This document shows, piece by piece, positions 15,518 to 24,640 of a stretch of DNA of 64,000 nt (its first letter is position 1; each line of letters begins with the position of its first letter). The translations under genes were made by a program, and so were the position numbers. Below the pieces are notes generated by a model, which was given only the letters and a program-made list of their open reading frames with translations, was not told where the DNA came from and did not search any database. The stretch is from Pseudomonas soli (GTDB taxonomy: Bacteria; Pseudomonadota; Gammaproteobacteria; Pseudomonadales; Pseudomonadaceae): positions 24,431 to 88,430 of the forward strand of contig NZ_FOEQ01000016.1 of assembly GCF_900110655.1 (NCBI RefSeq). The letters are read 5' to 3'.

Positions 15518-16862
15518 ACGCACCAGTTTCGGCAAGCGCCTTGAAGGCTACGCCGATGCGGTGAGGCTGCCTGAGCAGCCAATCGTCGAGGGCCGCCTGC
15601 TGCGTATGGTCGGCCTCACGCTTGAGGCCGAAGGCCTGCGGGCAGCAGTGGGTAGCCGCTGCCTGGTGATCAACGACGACAGCTATCACCCTGTGCAGGT
15701 CGAGGCCGAAGTCATGGGTTTTGCCGGTGGCAAGGTGTTCCTGATGCCGGTCGGCAGCATTGTCGGGCTGGCGCCCGGTGCCCGCGTGGTGCCGCTGGAT
15801 GACAGCGGCCGCTTGCCGATGGGCATGAGCATGCTCGGGCGGGTGCTCGATGGCGCCGGCCGTGCGCTGGATGGCAAGGGCGGCATGAAGGCCGAGGATT
15901 GGGTGCCGATGGATGGCCCGGTCATCAACCCCCTGAACCGTGACCCGATCAGCCAGCCATTGGACGTGGGCATTCGCAGCATCAATGGCCTGCTTACCGT
16001 GGGTCGCGGCCAGCGTCTGGGGCTGTTCGCCGGTACTGGTGTGGGCAAGTCGGTGCTGCTGGGCATGATGACGCGTTTTACCGAGGCCGAAATCATCGTG
16101 GTGGGGCTGATCGGTGAGCGGGGCCGCGAGGTTAAGGAGTTCATCGAGCACATTCTTGGTGAAGAGGGGCTCAAACGTTCGGTGGTGGTGGCCTCGCCTG
16201 CGGATGATGCCCCGCTGATGCGCCTGCGGGCAGCCATGTACTGCACGCGAATCGCCGAATATTTCCGTGACAAGGGCAAGAACGTCCTGCTGTTGATGGA
16301 CTCGTTGACCCGTTTCGCCCAGGCCCAGCGTGAGATCGCCCTGGCAATCGGCGAGCCGCCGGCCACGCGTGGGTATCCGCCGTCGGTGTTCGCCAAGTTG
16401 CCCAAGCTGGTGGAGCGTGCCGGTAATGGCGAGCCGGGCGGTGGCTCGATCACCGCGTTCTATACCGTGCTCTCCGAGGGCGACGATCAGCAGGACCCGA
16501 TCGCAGACTCGGCGCGGGGCGTGCTCGACGGGCACTTTGTGTTGTCCCGGCGCCTGGCCGAAGAGGGGCACTACCCGGCCATTGATATCGAAGCCTCGAT
16601 CAGCCGGGTGATGCCTCAGGTGGTAGACCCTGATCACTTGCGCCAGGCGCAGAAATTCAAGCAGTTGTGGTCGCGCCTTTCGCAAAGCCGCGACCTGATC
16701 AGCGTCGGTGCCTATGTGGCTGGCGGTGACCCGGAAACCGACCTGGCCATTGCCTTGCAGCCCAAGCTGGTGGACTTCCTGCGCCAGGGCCTGGATGAAA
16801 ACGTTGGCATGGCCCAGGGCCGCGAGCAGTTGGGCGCAATCTTTGCGCCGCCGGGGAACTGA
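15507..16862 (+). CDS. fliI: Flagellum-specific export ATPase
   Basis: FliI (451 residues) is the F1-beta-like hexameric ATPase at the base of the export apparatus. Walker A is GTGVGKSV (from about residue 176), Walker B is VLLLMDSLTRFAQAQREI, and the signature GEPPATRGYPPSVFAKLPKL is diagnostic. The start at 15507 follows AGGTGA with a 6-base gap; an ATG at 15486 would add seven residues. It overlaps fliH by 11 bases and is followed by fliJ six bases after its stop. Confidence 0.96.
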   Translation: MRLERTSFGKRLEGYADAVRLPEQPIVEGRLLRMVGLTLEAEGLRAAVGSRCLVINDDSYHPVQVEAEVMGFAGGKVFLMPVGSIVGLAPGARVVPLDDSGRLPMGMSMLGRVLDGAGRALDGKGGMKAEDWVPMDGPVINPLNRDPISQPLDVGIRSINGLLTVGRGQRLGLFAGTGVGKSVLLGMMTRFTEAEIIVVGLIGERGREVKEFIEHILGEEGLKRSVVVASPADDAPLMRLRAAMYCTRIAEYFRDKGKNVLLLMDSLTRFAQAQREIALAIGEPPATRGYPPSVFAKLPKLVERAGNGEPGGGSITAFYTVLSEGDDQQDPIADSARGVLDGHFVLSRRLAEEGHYPAIDIEASISRVMPQVVDPDHLRQAQKFKQLWSRLSQSRDLISVGAYVAGGDPETDLAIALQPKLVDFLRQGLDENVGMAQGREQLGAIFAPPGN

Positions 16863-16868
16863 TAGGCC

Positions 16869-17321
16869 ATGGCCCAGCCCAGCCGTGCCGCACGCCTGGC
16901 TCCCGTGGTGACCATGGCCGAGGAGGCCGAGCGCAAGGCCGCTCAGCGAGTAGGGCACTTTCAGCGAATGTTGACCGATGCGCAGGCCAAGCAGGCCGAG
17001 CTTGAAAGTTTCCGTGAGGCCTACCAGCAGCAGTGGATCAGCCGTGGCTCCAAGGGGGTCGACGGCAACTGGCTGGTCAATTACCAGCGTTTCCTTGGTC
17101 AGTTGGAAACGGCCATGACCCAGCAGCGCCAGAGCATGGCCTGGCACCAGAACAACCTCAACAACGCACGCAACGCCTGGCAGCAGACGTACGCACGGGT
17201 GGAGGGGTTGCGCAAGCTGGTGCAGCGCTACCTCGACGAGGCACGCAGGGCTGAAGACAAGCGCGAGCAGCGCCTGCTCGACGAGTTGTCCCAGCGCTTG
17301 CCGCGGCAGGGGCATCTGTAG
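16869..17321 (+). CDS. fliJ: Flagellar export protein FliJ
   Basis: FliJ is the coiled-coil stalk that fits into the FliI hexamer, like gamma in F1, and links it to FlhA. The 150-residue protein is almost entirely predicted helix, rich in Gln, Arg and Glu, with KQAELESFREAYQQQWISRG and the C-terminal EARRAEDKREQRLLDELSQ. FliJ sequences diverge quickly, so position after fliI and length carry weight. It closes the fliE-J set; the next gene starts 99 bases later. Confidence 0.9.
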   Translation: MAQPSRAARLAPVVTMAEEAERKAAQRVGHFQRMLTDAQAKQAELESFREAYQQQWISRGSKGVDGNWLVNYQRFLGQLETAMTQQRQSMAWHQNNLNNARNAWQQTYARVEGLRKLVQRYLDEARRAEDKREQRLLDELSQRLPRQGHL

Positions 17322-17420
17322 GAAAGGGCTTGCCCGCCCGGCGTCAGCGCCTTGCACCGGCCCGTGGTGCCTGCTAAACCTTCAGAAGTCGCATTCGCCA
17401 TCATCGAAGGAATCGCTCGC

Positions 17421-17726
17421 ATGGCAGTCGAATCTGATTTTTCACAGGACGGAAAAAAGCTGACGATCAAGGTCAAGGGTCGTTTCGATTTCGGCAAGCA
17501 TCAGGAATTCCGGGAGGCATACGAGCGGCAATGCCCGCGCCCGGACTCCGTGGTGGTCGACCTGAAGGAGGCCACTTATCTCGACAGCTCGGCGCTGGGC
17601 ATGCTGCTGTTGCTGCGCGACCATGTCGGCGGTGAGGAGTCGGATATCCGCGTGGTCCATGCCAGCCCGGACGTGCGCAAGATCCTCGCCATCTCCAATT
17701 TCGAAAAACTGTTCGACATCAGTTGA
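17421..17726 (+). CDS. hsbA: Anti-sigma factor antagonist HsbA (STAS domain)
   Basis: A 101-residue single STAS domain. The phosphorylation loop YLDSSALGMLLLL places Ser56/Ser57 at the switch position; Ser56 is the residue phosphorylated by HsbR in P. aeruginosa HsbA. There, HsbA partners with the anti-sigma factor FlgM when phosphorylated and with the diguanylate cyclase HsbD otherwise, tuning motility against biofilm. The start at 17421 follows GAAGGA. It is followed at once by hsbR and then hptB, the same trio as in P. aeruginosa. Confidence 0.9.
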   Translation: MAVESDFSQDGKKLTIKVKGRFDFGKHQEFREAYERQCPRPDSVVVDLKEATYLDSSALGMLLLLRDHVGGEESDIRVVHASPDVRKILAISNFEKLFDIS

Positions 17727-17734
17727 GTACCGTT

Positions 17735-19426
17735 ATGCCCGCCGAGCAAGCGTTGACCGTGCTGGTGGCCGAAGACGGCGCCGCAGATCGCCTCTTGCTG
17801 GCGCAGATTGTCCGGCGCCAGGGGCATGAGGTGTTCACTGCCGAGAACGGTGAACAGGCCGTGGCGATGTTCATCGAGCGACGGCCGCAACTGGTGTTGC
17901 TCGATGCCTTGATGCCGGTGATGGACGGTTTTGAAGCTGCGCGGCGAATCAAGGCGTTGGCCGGCGAGGCCCTTGTGCCGATCATCTTCCTGACCTCACT
18001 CAACGAAGAGGAGGGTCTGGTACGCTGCCTCGAGGCCGGGGGCGACGACTTCATGGCCAAACCCTACAGCGCCGTCATTCTTGCGGCGAAAATCCGTGCC
18101 ATGGACCGTTTGCGCCGGTTGCACGCCACGGTGCTCGAGCAGCGTGACCAGATCACCCGTCACCATCACCACTTGCTCAACGAGCAGCGTGTGGCCAAGG
18201 CGGTGTTCGACAAGGTCGCCCATTCCGGCTGCCTGAAGGCGGCGAATATCCGGTATCTGCAATCGCCCTATGCACTGTTCAATGGCGATCTGCTGCTGGC
18301 AGCATTCACCCCGTCTGGCGACATGCATGTGCTGCTGGGGGATTTCACCGGGCACGGTTTGCCGGCTGCAGTGGGGGCCATGCCGCTGGCGGAGGTGTTC
18401 TATGGCATGACCGCCAAGGGCTATGGCCTGGCCGAGACGCTGCGGGAAATGAACGCCAAGCTCAAGCGTATTCTGCCGGTAGACATGTTCTGCTGCGCGC
18501 TGTTGCTCAGCCTGAGTTTTCAGCGCGGTACGGTCGAGGTCTGGAATGGCGGGATGCCGGATGGCTATCGTCTGTCTGCCGAAGGTGAGGTGCTGGGCAT
18601 GCTGTGTTCCCATCATCTGCCGTTGGGGGTGCTGGCGCCGGAGCAGTTCGACGATGCCACCCAGGTGTTGCCACTGGCGGTCGGCGAGCGGTTGTTCCTG
18701 CTGTCCGATGGTGTGGTGGACACGGGGGATGCCCAAGAACGATTGTTCGGGGTCGATCGCTTGCGCGATGTGCTGGCTGACAACCGCAACCCCGATCTGT
18801 TGTTCGATGAGGTAATGCAGGCTTTGGCAGTTTTCGGCGGGCAGTCGCGTGATGACATCAGCTTGTGCGATATCCGCATGTCTGCCCCTGAGGAGCTGGC
18901 GCCGCAACCAGTGGTGTACTCCGACAGTGGCCGTTCCAGCCCTCTGGACTGGTCGTTGCGGTTCGAGCTGCGGGGGCAGAGCCTGCGCCGCTTCAACCCG
19001 GTGCCTTATCTGGTGCAACTGTTGCAGGAAATTCACGGGCTCAGGCCTAGCAGCGGGCGCCTGCACAGTGTCCTGAGCGAGTTGTATTCCAATGCGCTGG
19101 AGCACGGTGTGCTGGCGATGGACTCCCGGCTCAAGCGCGACGCCCAGGGCTTTGCGCAGTATTATCGACAGCGTGCCGAGCGCTTGATGCACGAGGTGGG
19201 CGGGTTCGTGAGCATCGGACTGCAGGTTGAACCGCGGGGTGCTGGCGGGCGTCTGATGATCGAGGTGCGAGACAGTGGCGCAGGCTTCGACGTGGCGCGT
19301 GAGCTTGCCAGGACGCCTGAGCAGCAGGCTTTCAGTGGCCGAGGCATGGGCCTGGTACAGCGCCTGGCAGGTCAGGCCCGCTGGTTGGAGGGTGGTCGCC
19401 TTGCCCAGGTGGATTTTGAATGGTGA
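17735..19426 (+). CDS. hsbR: Response regulator/phosphatase/kinase HsbR
   Basis: HsbR (563 residues) has three domains: a receiver with phosphoacceptor Asp57 (LVLLDALMPVMDG), a SpoIIE/PP2C phosphatase (GDFTGHGLPAAVGAMPLAEV, later LFLLSDGVVDTGD), and a C-terminal HATPase_c anti-sigma-kinase domain (SELYSNALEHGVLAMDS, RDSGAGFD, GRGMGLVQRLA). It receives phosphate from HptB and phosphorylates or dephosphorylates HsbA. The ATG at 17735 is preferred; a TTG at 17723 overlapping the hsbA stop would add four residues. Confidence 0.92.
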   Translation: MPAEQALTVLVAEDGAADRLLLAQIVRRQGHEVFTAENGEQAVAMFIERRPQLVLLDALMPVMDGFEAARRIKALAGEALVPIIFLTSLNEEEGLVRCLEAGGDDFMAKPYSAVILAAKIRAMDRLRRLHATVLEQRDQITRHHHHLLNEQRVAKAVFDKVAHSGCLKAANIRYLQSPYALFNGDLLLAAFTPSGDMHVLLGDFTGHGLPAAVGAMPLAEVFYGMTAKGYGLAETLREMNAKLKRILPVDMFCCALLLSLSFQRGTVEVWNGGMPDGYRLSAEGEVLGMLCSHHLPLGVLAPEQFDDATQVLPLAVGERLFLLSDGVVDTGDAQERLFGVDRLRDVLADNRNPDLLFDEVMQALAVFGGQSRDDISLCDIRMSAPEELAPQPVVYSDSGRSSPLDWSLRFELRGQSLRRFNPVPYLVQLLQEIHGLRPSSGRLHSVLSELYSNALEHGVLAMDSRLKRDAQGFAQYYRQRAERLMHEVGGFVSIGLQVEPRGAGGRLMIEVRDSGAGFDVARELARTPEQQAFSGRGMGLVQRLAGQARWLEGGRLAQVDFEW

Positions 19427-19482
19427 GCCTGCGGGATGCCCGCGGGGTCTGGCTTAGCGAGGCTTGATCAGGGAGTGAGCAA

Positions 19483-19827
19483 GTGGACGTGCACATCAAT
19501 CAACAGGTGTTGAGTGACTTGCGGGAGGTCATGGAAGATGGCTACCTGCAGTTGCTGGAGACCTTTCTGGAAGACTCCGAGCGACGCCTGAACCAGTTGC
19601 ACAAGGCCAGGGATGCCGATGAGCTGGGCATGGCAGCGCACAGCTTCAAGGGCAGTAGCAGCAATATGGGGGCCGTTGGCCTGGCCGCATTGTGCCAGCA
19701 GCTTGAAGAGCGTGTGCGCCAGCAGCCCTTGTATGGGATCGAAGACCTGATCAATCGCATCGATCAGGAATACCTGGTCGTCCAGCGTTACTATCGCAGT
19801 GAACGGCAACGAGTTTCCGCGCAATAG
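19483..19827 (+). CDS. hptB: Histidine phosphotransfer protein HptB
   Basis: A 114-residue stand-alone Hpt domain. His53 lies in the canonical AAHSFKGSSSNMGA motif, followed by the helix LAALCQQLEERVRQ. In P. aeruginosa HptB collects phosphate from the hybrid kinases PA1611, RetS, SagS and ErcS and passes it to HsbR, feeding into biofilm control and GacA-dependent sRNA. The start is GTG at 19483 behind GGGAG. It completes the hsbA-hsbR-hptB set embedded between fliJ and fliK. Confidence 0.92.
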   Translation: MDVHINQQVLSDLREVMEDGYLQLLETFLEDSERRLNQLHKARDADELGMAAHSFKGSSSNMGAVGLAALCQQLEERVRQQPLYGIEDLINRIDQEYLVVQRYYRSERQRVSAQ

Positions 19828-19899
19828 CTTAACCTGGCGCGAGTTTTGCTTTTCCAGCCCCAGACGTATTTTTCCAGGTTCTGGAGCGGAGATTGTTCA

Positions 19900-21258
19900 A
19901 TGCCTGTCGCACCCAATCCATTGTTGCAAGCCGGCCTCGCCAATCAGGCGCAACGCCAAGCTGCCAGTGCGGCGGAAAAGCCGCTGCAGGCCGCGAAGCA
20001 AGGCGCCGGCTTTGATCAGGTGATGGCCCGACAAGAGCGTGACAGCACCCCGGTCAAGAGTGCCCCGGCAAGGGATGAAAAGCCCGCCAGCCAGGTGCCG
20101 CCGGCGAAGAACAAGGCGCAGCCAGACCCAGCCGCGGGCGGCAAGCAGGCCGCGGATAAGGCGCCGGCCGTTGCCGATGACGGCAAGAGCTTGCCATCGA
20201 CTGCATCTTCGCAGCCCGTCGACGACACTGATGAGGCCGCCGATGGCAGTGCAGTACCCCCGCTCGATGCCAGCCTGGTTGCCGGCCAGGTGACCGATGC
20301 CCAGGCCGGGGCGCAACTGCTCCAGGCCCAGGCGGAAGCGGTGGCCCCGGTGTTGCAGGCGGCGGTTCGAGCGCCGCTGCAGCCTGCGCCAGCGCCGGTA
20401 CAGGTAGCGCAAGAGGCTGAGCAAACCACGGCGTTCGACCCCGAGGCCGATGCACTTGCCGATATGCCGGCCTTGCGCCTGGCGCTTGAACAGGATGCGC
20501 AGTCCAAGGGCAAGACGTCGGCCCATGCCGTTGTCGATAACAACGGTCAGCAAACTGCCAACCCTGCTACTGCAGCCGTCAATACCTTGGCGACATTGGC
20601 CGAGAAAGGGGAGTCGGAGCCGGGGCAGGGTGAGCGCGGTGACAAGGCCTTTGCCGGCCTGCTCGATGACGGCCTCAAGGATATCAAGGGTGCCAGCAGT
20701 GATACCCGCGTAGACGATTTCGCCAACCGCCTAGCCAGCCTCACCCAGGCGGTGACGCCCAAGACCGCCAACGCCGTGCCCGCCACGCCTGGCCCGCTGC
20801 AGCAACCGTTGGCGATGAACCAGGGCGGCTGGACCGAGGGGTTGGTCAACCGGGTCATGTACCTCTCCAGCCAGAACCTCAAGTCTGCGGACATCCAGCT
20901 TGAGCCGCGGGAGTTGGGACGCCTGGATATTCGCGTCAACGTGGCGACAGACCAGTCGACCCAGATCCACTTCGTCAGCGGCCATGCCGGTGTGCGCGAC
21001 GCCCTCGACAGCCAGGTGCATCGCCTGCGAGAGCTGTTCGCCCAGCAGGGCTTGGCCCAGCCCGACGTCAGCGTGGCTGATCAGTCCCGTGGCCAGCAGC
21101 AACAGCACGAGGCGCAGCAGGGTGGGTCGGGCCTGTCCGGGGTGGCGGCGCGGCGTGGCAACGCAGCGGAGGGGGACGATGCCGATCCCGCTGAAGTCGC
21201 GCGCCCTGTCGAGCAGCAGGTGGTGGTAGGCGACAGTGTGGTCGATTACTACGCTTGA
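19900..21258 (+). CDS. fliK: Flagellar hook-length control protein
   Basis: FliK (452 residues) measures hook length and switches export specificity by acting on FlhB. The N-terminal 320 residues are Ala/Pro/Gln-rich and disordered. The conserved C-terminal domain starts near LNQ-type residues MNQGGWTEGLVNRVMYLSSQ and continues with KSADIQLEPRELGRLDIRVN and HVRDAL-type VRDALDSQVHRLRELFAQQG. The start at 19900 follows GGAGCGGAG. A hairpin terminator and a sigma-54 promoter follow before fliL. Confidence 0.94.
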   Translation: MPVAPNPLLQAGLANQAQRQAASAAEKPLQAAKQGAGFDQVMARQERDSTPVKSAPARDEKPASQVPPAKNKAQPDPAAGGKQAADKAPAVADDGKSLPSTASSQPVDDTDEAADGSAVPPLDASLVAGQVTDAQAGAQLLQAQAEAVAPVLQAAVRAPLQPAPAPVQVAQEAEQTTAFDPEADALADMPALRLALEQDAQSKGKTSAHAVVDNNGQQTANPATAAVNTLATLAEKGESEPGQGERGDKAFAGLLDDGLKDIKGASSDTRVDDFANRLASLTQAVTPKTANAVPATPGPLQQPLAMNQGGWTEGLVNRVMYLSSQNLKSADIQLEPRELGRLDIRVNVATDQSTQIHFVSGHAGVRDALDSQVHRLRELFAQQGLAQPDVSVADQSRGQQQQHEAQQGGSGLSGVAARRGNAAEGDDADPAEVARPVEQQVVVGDSVVDYYA

Positions 21259-21270
21259 TTTTTCGGGCAT

Positions 21271-21310
21271 GCCTGGCGTTGCCTATGCGCAGCGACGCCA
21301 GGCGTAATTT
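21271..21310 (+). terminator. Terminator after fliK
   Basis: GCCTGGCGT (21271-21279) pairs perfectly with ACGCCAGGC (21295-21303). A weak T-rich tail (GTAATTTT) follows. Confidence 0.65.
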
Positions 21311-21367
21311 TGCAGATGCCGCATCTCGTAAAGAGGTTGCCACCCCAGAAGCTTGCAAAGGCAAATC

Positions 21368-21383
21368 TGGCATAACACTTGCT
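21368..21383 (+). promoter_or_regulatory. Sigma-54 promoter of fliLMNOPQR-flhB
   Basis: TGGCAT-AACAC-TTGCT has GG-N10-GC spacing and one mismatch to TGGCAC-N5-TTGCW. It lies about 50 bases before fliL, after the fliK terminator. Confidence 0.85.
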
Positions 21384-21432
21384 CAGCCACGTCATCCTTC
21401 TTTGAAACCCCGATGGACGACGGATTATTGGC

Positions 21433-21930
21433 ATGGCGAAGAGCGACGCAGTGAAAGACCCCGCCACTAAAGGCAAACTCAAGCTGATCCTGCTGTTGGT
21501 GCTGGCACTGCTTCTCGCAGTCGGCCTGTCGGTGGGTGCGACCTGGTTCTTCATGCACAAGAGCGAGTCGGCTCCGGCGCCTGAAGCAGCCCAGAGCAAC
21601 ATCAAGCCAGCGGCGATCTACGAGCCCCTGGCACCGGCCTTTGTCGTCAACTTCAACCAGAATGGCCGTCAGCGCTACATGCAGGTGAGCATCACCATGC
21701 AGGGCCGCAGCCAGGCTGATCTGGAGGCGCTGAAAGTACACATGCCGGTGATCCGCAACAACCTGGTGATGATGTTCTCCGGGCAGGGTTTCGACACCCT
21801 CGCCGCGAGCCCGGTCGGCCAGGAAATGCTGCGCCAGAAGGCCACCGCGGTGGTCCAGGAAGTGGCGCAGAAGGAAGTCGGCAGGCCGGTCGTCGACCAG
21901 CTGCTGTTCACCAATTTCGTATTGCAGTAG
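21433..21930 (+). CDS. fliL: Flagellar basal body-associated protein FliL
   Basis: FliL (165 residues) is a single-pass inner membrane protein that forms a ring around the stator. One membrane helix (LILLLVLALLLAVGLSVGATW, shortened here) follows a short cytoplasmic lysine-rich start. The periplasmic domain has FVVNFNQNGRQRYMQVSITM and ends VVDQLLFTNFVLQ, as is usual. It is the first gene after the sigma-54 promoter at 21368-21383 and is followed by fliM ten bases later. Confidence 0.94.
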   Translation: MAKSDAVKDPATKGKLKLILLLVLALLLAVGLSVGATWFFMHKSESAPAPEAAQSNIKPAAIYEPLAPAFVVNFNQNGRQRYMQVSITMQGRSQADLEALKVHMPVIRNNLVMMFSGQGFDTLAASPVGQEMLRQKATAVVQEVAQKEVGRPVVDQLLFTNFVLQ

Positions 21931-21940
21931 GAGCACATAG

Positions 21941-22909
21941 ATGGCCGTGCAGGACCTGCTGTCCCAGGATGAGATCGACGCCCTGCTGCATGGGGTGGAC
22001 GATGGGCTGGTACAAACCGAGAGCACCGGCGAGCCCGGCAGCATCAAGAGCTACGACCTGACCAGTCAGGACCGTATCGTCCGGGGGCGCATGCCGACCC
22101 TGGAAATGATCAACGAGCGTTTCGCCCGCTACACCCGCATCAGCATGTTCAACCTGCTGCGTCGCTCCGCCGACGTGGCGGTGGGCGGCGTGCAGGTGAT
22201 GAAGTTCGGCGAGTACGTGCACTCGCTGTACGTGCCGACCAGCCTGAACCTGGTCAAGATCAAGCCGTTGCGCGGCACCGCGCTGTTCATCCTCGACGCC
22301 AAGCTGGTGTTCAAGCTGGTGGACAACTTCTTCGGTGGCGACGGCCGCCACGCCAAGATCGAGGGGCGTGAATTCACCCCGACCGAGCTGCGCGTGGTGC
22401 GCATGGTCCTGGACCAGTGCTTCGTCGACCTCAAGGAAGCCTGGCAGGCGATCATGCCGGTCAACTTCGAGTACATCAACTCCGAGGTCAACCCGGCCAT
22501 GGCCAACATCGTCGGCCCCAGCGAGGCCGTGGTGGTTTCGACCTTCCACATCGAACTCGATGGCGGTGGCGGCGACCTGCACGTGACCATGCCGTACTCG
22601 ATGATCGAGCCGGTGCGTGAAATGCTCGATGCCGGCTTCCAGTCCGACCTGGACGACCAGGATGAGCGCTGGGTAAAGGCGCTGCGCGAGGATGTGCTGG
22701 ACGTCAATGTGCCGCTGTCGGCCACTGTTGCCCGCCGTCAGCTCAAGCTGCGCGACATCCTGCACATGCAGCCAGGCGATGTGATCCCGGTCGAACTGCC
22801 GGAGCACCTGGTATTGCGCGCCAATGGCGTGCCGTCGTTCAAGGCGCGGCTGGGATCGCACAAGGGCACCCTGTCGCTGCAGATCATCGACCCGATCGAG
22901 CGCCGCTGA
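21941..22909 (+). CDS. fliM: Flagellar motor switch protein FliM
   Basis: FliM (322 residues) is the C-ring protein that binds CheY-P. The N-terminal CheY-binding peptide is LSQDEIDALLHGVDD. The CheC-like middle domain has MPTLEMINERFARYTRISMF and the GGDGR loop (FFGGDGRHAK). The C-terminal SpoA domain carries LKLRDILHMQPGDVIPVELP. All expected regions are intact. Confidence 0.97.
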   Translation: MAVQDLLSQDEIDALLHGVDDGLVQTESTGEPGSIKSYDLTSQDRIVRGRMPTLEMINERFARYTRISMFNLLRRSADVAVGGVQVMKFGEYVHSLYVPTSLNLVKIKPLRGTALFILDAKLVFKLVDNFFGGDGRHAKIEGREFTPTELRVVRMVLDQCFVDLKEAWQAIMPVNFEYINSEVNPAMANIVGPSEAVVVSTFHIELDGGGGDLHVTMPYSMIEPVREMLDAGFQSDLDDQDERWVKALREDVLDVNVPLSATVARRQLKLRDILHMQPGDVIPVELPEHLVLRANGVPSFKARLGSHKGTLSLQIIDPIERR

Positions 22910-22955
22910 CGGCGTGCCGGTCGCTTAAACGTATTGAATGCCTGTCGAGGAAATC

Positions 22956-23411
22956 ATGGCTAACGAAAACGAGATCAACTCTCCAGAGGAACAGGCCCTG
23001 GCCGATGAGTGGGCTGCGGCCCTGGAAGAGACCGGCGATGCCGGCCAGTCCGACATCGATGCGCTGCTGGCTGCAGACTCCGGCGCCGGCCGCCTGCCGA
23101 TGGAAGAGTTCGCAAGCTCCCCCAAGCCCAACGAGAATGTCAGCCTCGAAGGTCCCAACCTCGATGTGATCCTGGATATTCCGGTGAGCATCTCGATGGA
23201 AGTGGGCAGCACCGAAATCAACATCCGCAACCTGCTGCAACTCAACCAGGGTTCGGTGATCGAGCTTGATCGCCTCGCCGGCGAGCCGCTGGATGTGCTG
23301 GTCAACGGCACGCTGATCGCCCATGGCGAGGTCGTGGTGGTCAACGAGAAGTTCGGCATTCGCCTGACCGACGTGATCAGCCCCAGCGAACGTATCAAGA
23401 AGTTGCGCTGA
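22956..23411 (+). CDS. fliN: Flagellar motor switch protein FliN
   Basis: FliN (151 residues) forms the base of the C-ring and docks FliH. An acidic N-terminal extension with SDIDALLAADSG precedes the SpoA domain: VILDIPVSISMEVGSTEINI, LLQLNQGSVIELDRLAGEPL and VNEKFGIRLTDVISP. The start at 22956 follows CGAGGAA; a frame beginning at 22938 is less likely. The stop is followed directly by fliO. Confidence 0.96.
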   Translation: MANENEINSPEEQALADEWAAALEETGDAGQSDIDALLAADSGAGRLPMEEFASSPKPNENVSLEGPNLDVILDIPVSISMEVGSTEINIRNLLQLNQGSVIELDRLAGEPLDVLVNGTLIAHGEVVVVNEKFGIRLTDVISPSERIKKLR

Positions 23412-23864
23412 GTGAAGCGCATGGTGCGGGCCATGCTGGCCCTTGGCACGTTGCTGGCTAGTGAGGTGGTGATCGCCGCTGCCGAGCCGGTAACCGTGCC
23501 GGCTGCGGCGCCTGCCCCTGGCGGCTTCGGCGCGCAGCTGGCGCAAACCGTATTCGGCCTGCTGGTGGTCGTCGGCCTGATCTTTTTCCTGGGCTGGTTG
23601 CTGCGGCGCATGCAGGGTTCGGTGCAGCGGGGCGCTCCGGTCATCGAGATCGTCGGCACCCGTGCCATTGGCCCGCGCGACCGGCTGCTGCTGATCCAGG
23701 TGGGCAAGGAGCAGATTCTCATTGGCCATACCCCTGGCAGCATCGAGGCGTTGCATGTGCTGGCCGAGCCTGTCGACGTGCCCGCCGATGCGCGCCAGGC
23801 CACGCCGGAATTCGCCCAGCGGCTGCTTGAGCTGATGGGCAAGGATCAGAAGGACAAGAAGTGA
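23412..23864 (+). CDS. fliO: Flagellar biosynthesis protein FliO
   Basis: FliO (150 residues) helps assemble FliP into the export gate. It has a signal-like N-terminus (MLALGTLLASEVVIAA) and a second hydrophobic helix TVFGLLVVVGLIFFLGWLL, then the cytoplasmic SpoA-like region VIEIVGTRAIGPRDRLLLIQ. The GTG at 23412 abuts the fliN stop; an ATG at 23421 is possible. It overlaps the fliP start. Confidence 0.92.
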   Translation: MKRMVRAMLALGTLLASEVVIAAAEPVTVPAAAPAPGGFGAQLAQTVFGLLVVVGLIFFLGWLLRRMQGSVQRGAPVIEIVGTRAIGPRDRLLLIQVGKEQILIGHTPGSIEALHVLAEPVDVPADARQATPEFAQRLLELMGKDQKDKK

Positions 23865-24619
23865 TGACCGGCGCACTGCGCTTACTGTTGACGCTGGCGC
23901 TGCTGCTGGCTGCACCGCTGGCCCTGGCTGCCGACCCGTTGTCCATCCCGGCCATCACCCTGTCCAATGGCGCGGACGGGCAGCAGGAGTATTCGGTCAG
24001 CCTGCAGATTCTGCTGATCATGACGGCGCTGAGCTTCATCCCGGCGTTCGTCATCCTGATGACCAGCTTTACCCGCATCATCATCGTCTTCTCGATCCTG
24101 CGTCAGGCTCTGGGCCTGCAACAGACTCCCTCGAACCAGATCCTCACCGGCATGGCGCTGTTCTTGACCATGTTCATCATGGCGCCGGTGTTCGAGCGGG
24201 TGAACAAGGATGCCATCCAACCTTATCTGGCCGAGCAGATGACGGCCCAGCAGGCCATCGACAAGGCCCAGGGCCCGTTGAAGGACTTCATGCTGGCACA
24301 AACCCGGCAGAGCGACCTGGACCTGTTCATGCGCCTGTCCAAGCGCACCGATATCGCAGGCCCGGATCAGGTGCCGCTGACGATCCTGGTGCCGGCGTTC
24401 GTGACCTCCGAGCTCAAGACGGCGTTCCAGATCGGCTTCATGATCTTCATCCCGTTCCTGATCATCGACATGGTGGTCGCCAGTGTGCTGATGGCCATGG
24501 GCATGATGATGCTGTCGCCGCTGATCATTTCGTTGCCGTTCAAGATCATGCTGTTCGTGCTGGTCGATGGATGGGCGCTGATCATGGGCACCCTGGCGGG
24601 TAGTTTTGGCGGTGTCTGA
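23864..24619 (+). CDS. fliP: Flagellar export gate protein FliP
   Basis: FliP (251 residues) forms the pentameric core of the FliPQR gate. It has a cleavable signal peptide (LLLTLALLLAAPLALAADPL) and four membrane helices, with the family signatures TSFTRIIIVFSILRQALGLQ and VPAFVTSELKTAFQIGFMIF near the middle and SPLIISLPFKIMLFVLVDGW at the end. The ATG overlaps the fliO stop. Confidence 0.97.
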   Translation: MTGALRLLLTLALLLAAPLALAADPLSIPAITLSNGADGQQEYSVSLQILLIMTALSFIPAFVILMTSFTRIIIVFSILRQALGLQQTPSNQILTGMALFLTMFIMAPVFERVNKDAIQPYLAEQMTAQQAIDKAQGPLKDFMLAQTRQSDLDLFMRLSKRTDIAGPDQVPLTILVPAFVTSELKTAFQIGFMIFIPFLIIDMVVASVLMAMGMMMLSPLIISLPFKIMLFVLVDGWALIMGTLAGSFGGV

Positions 24620-24640
24620 CGCCATCAAGGAGAGCCTTGC

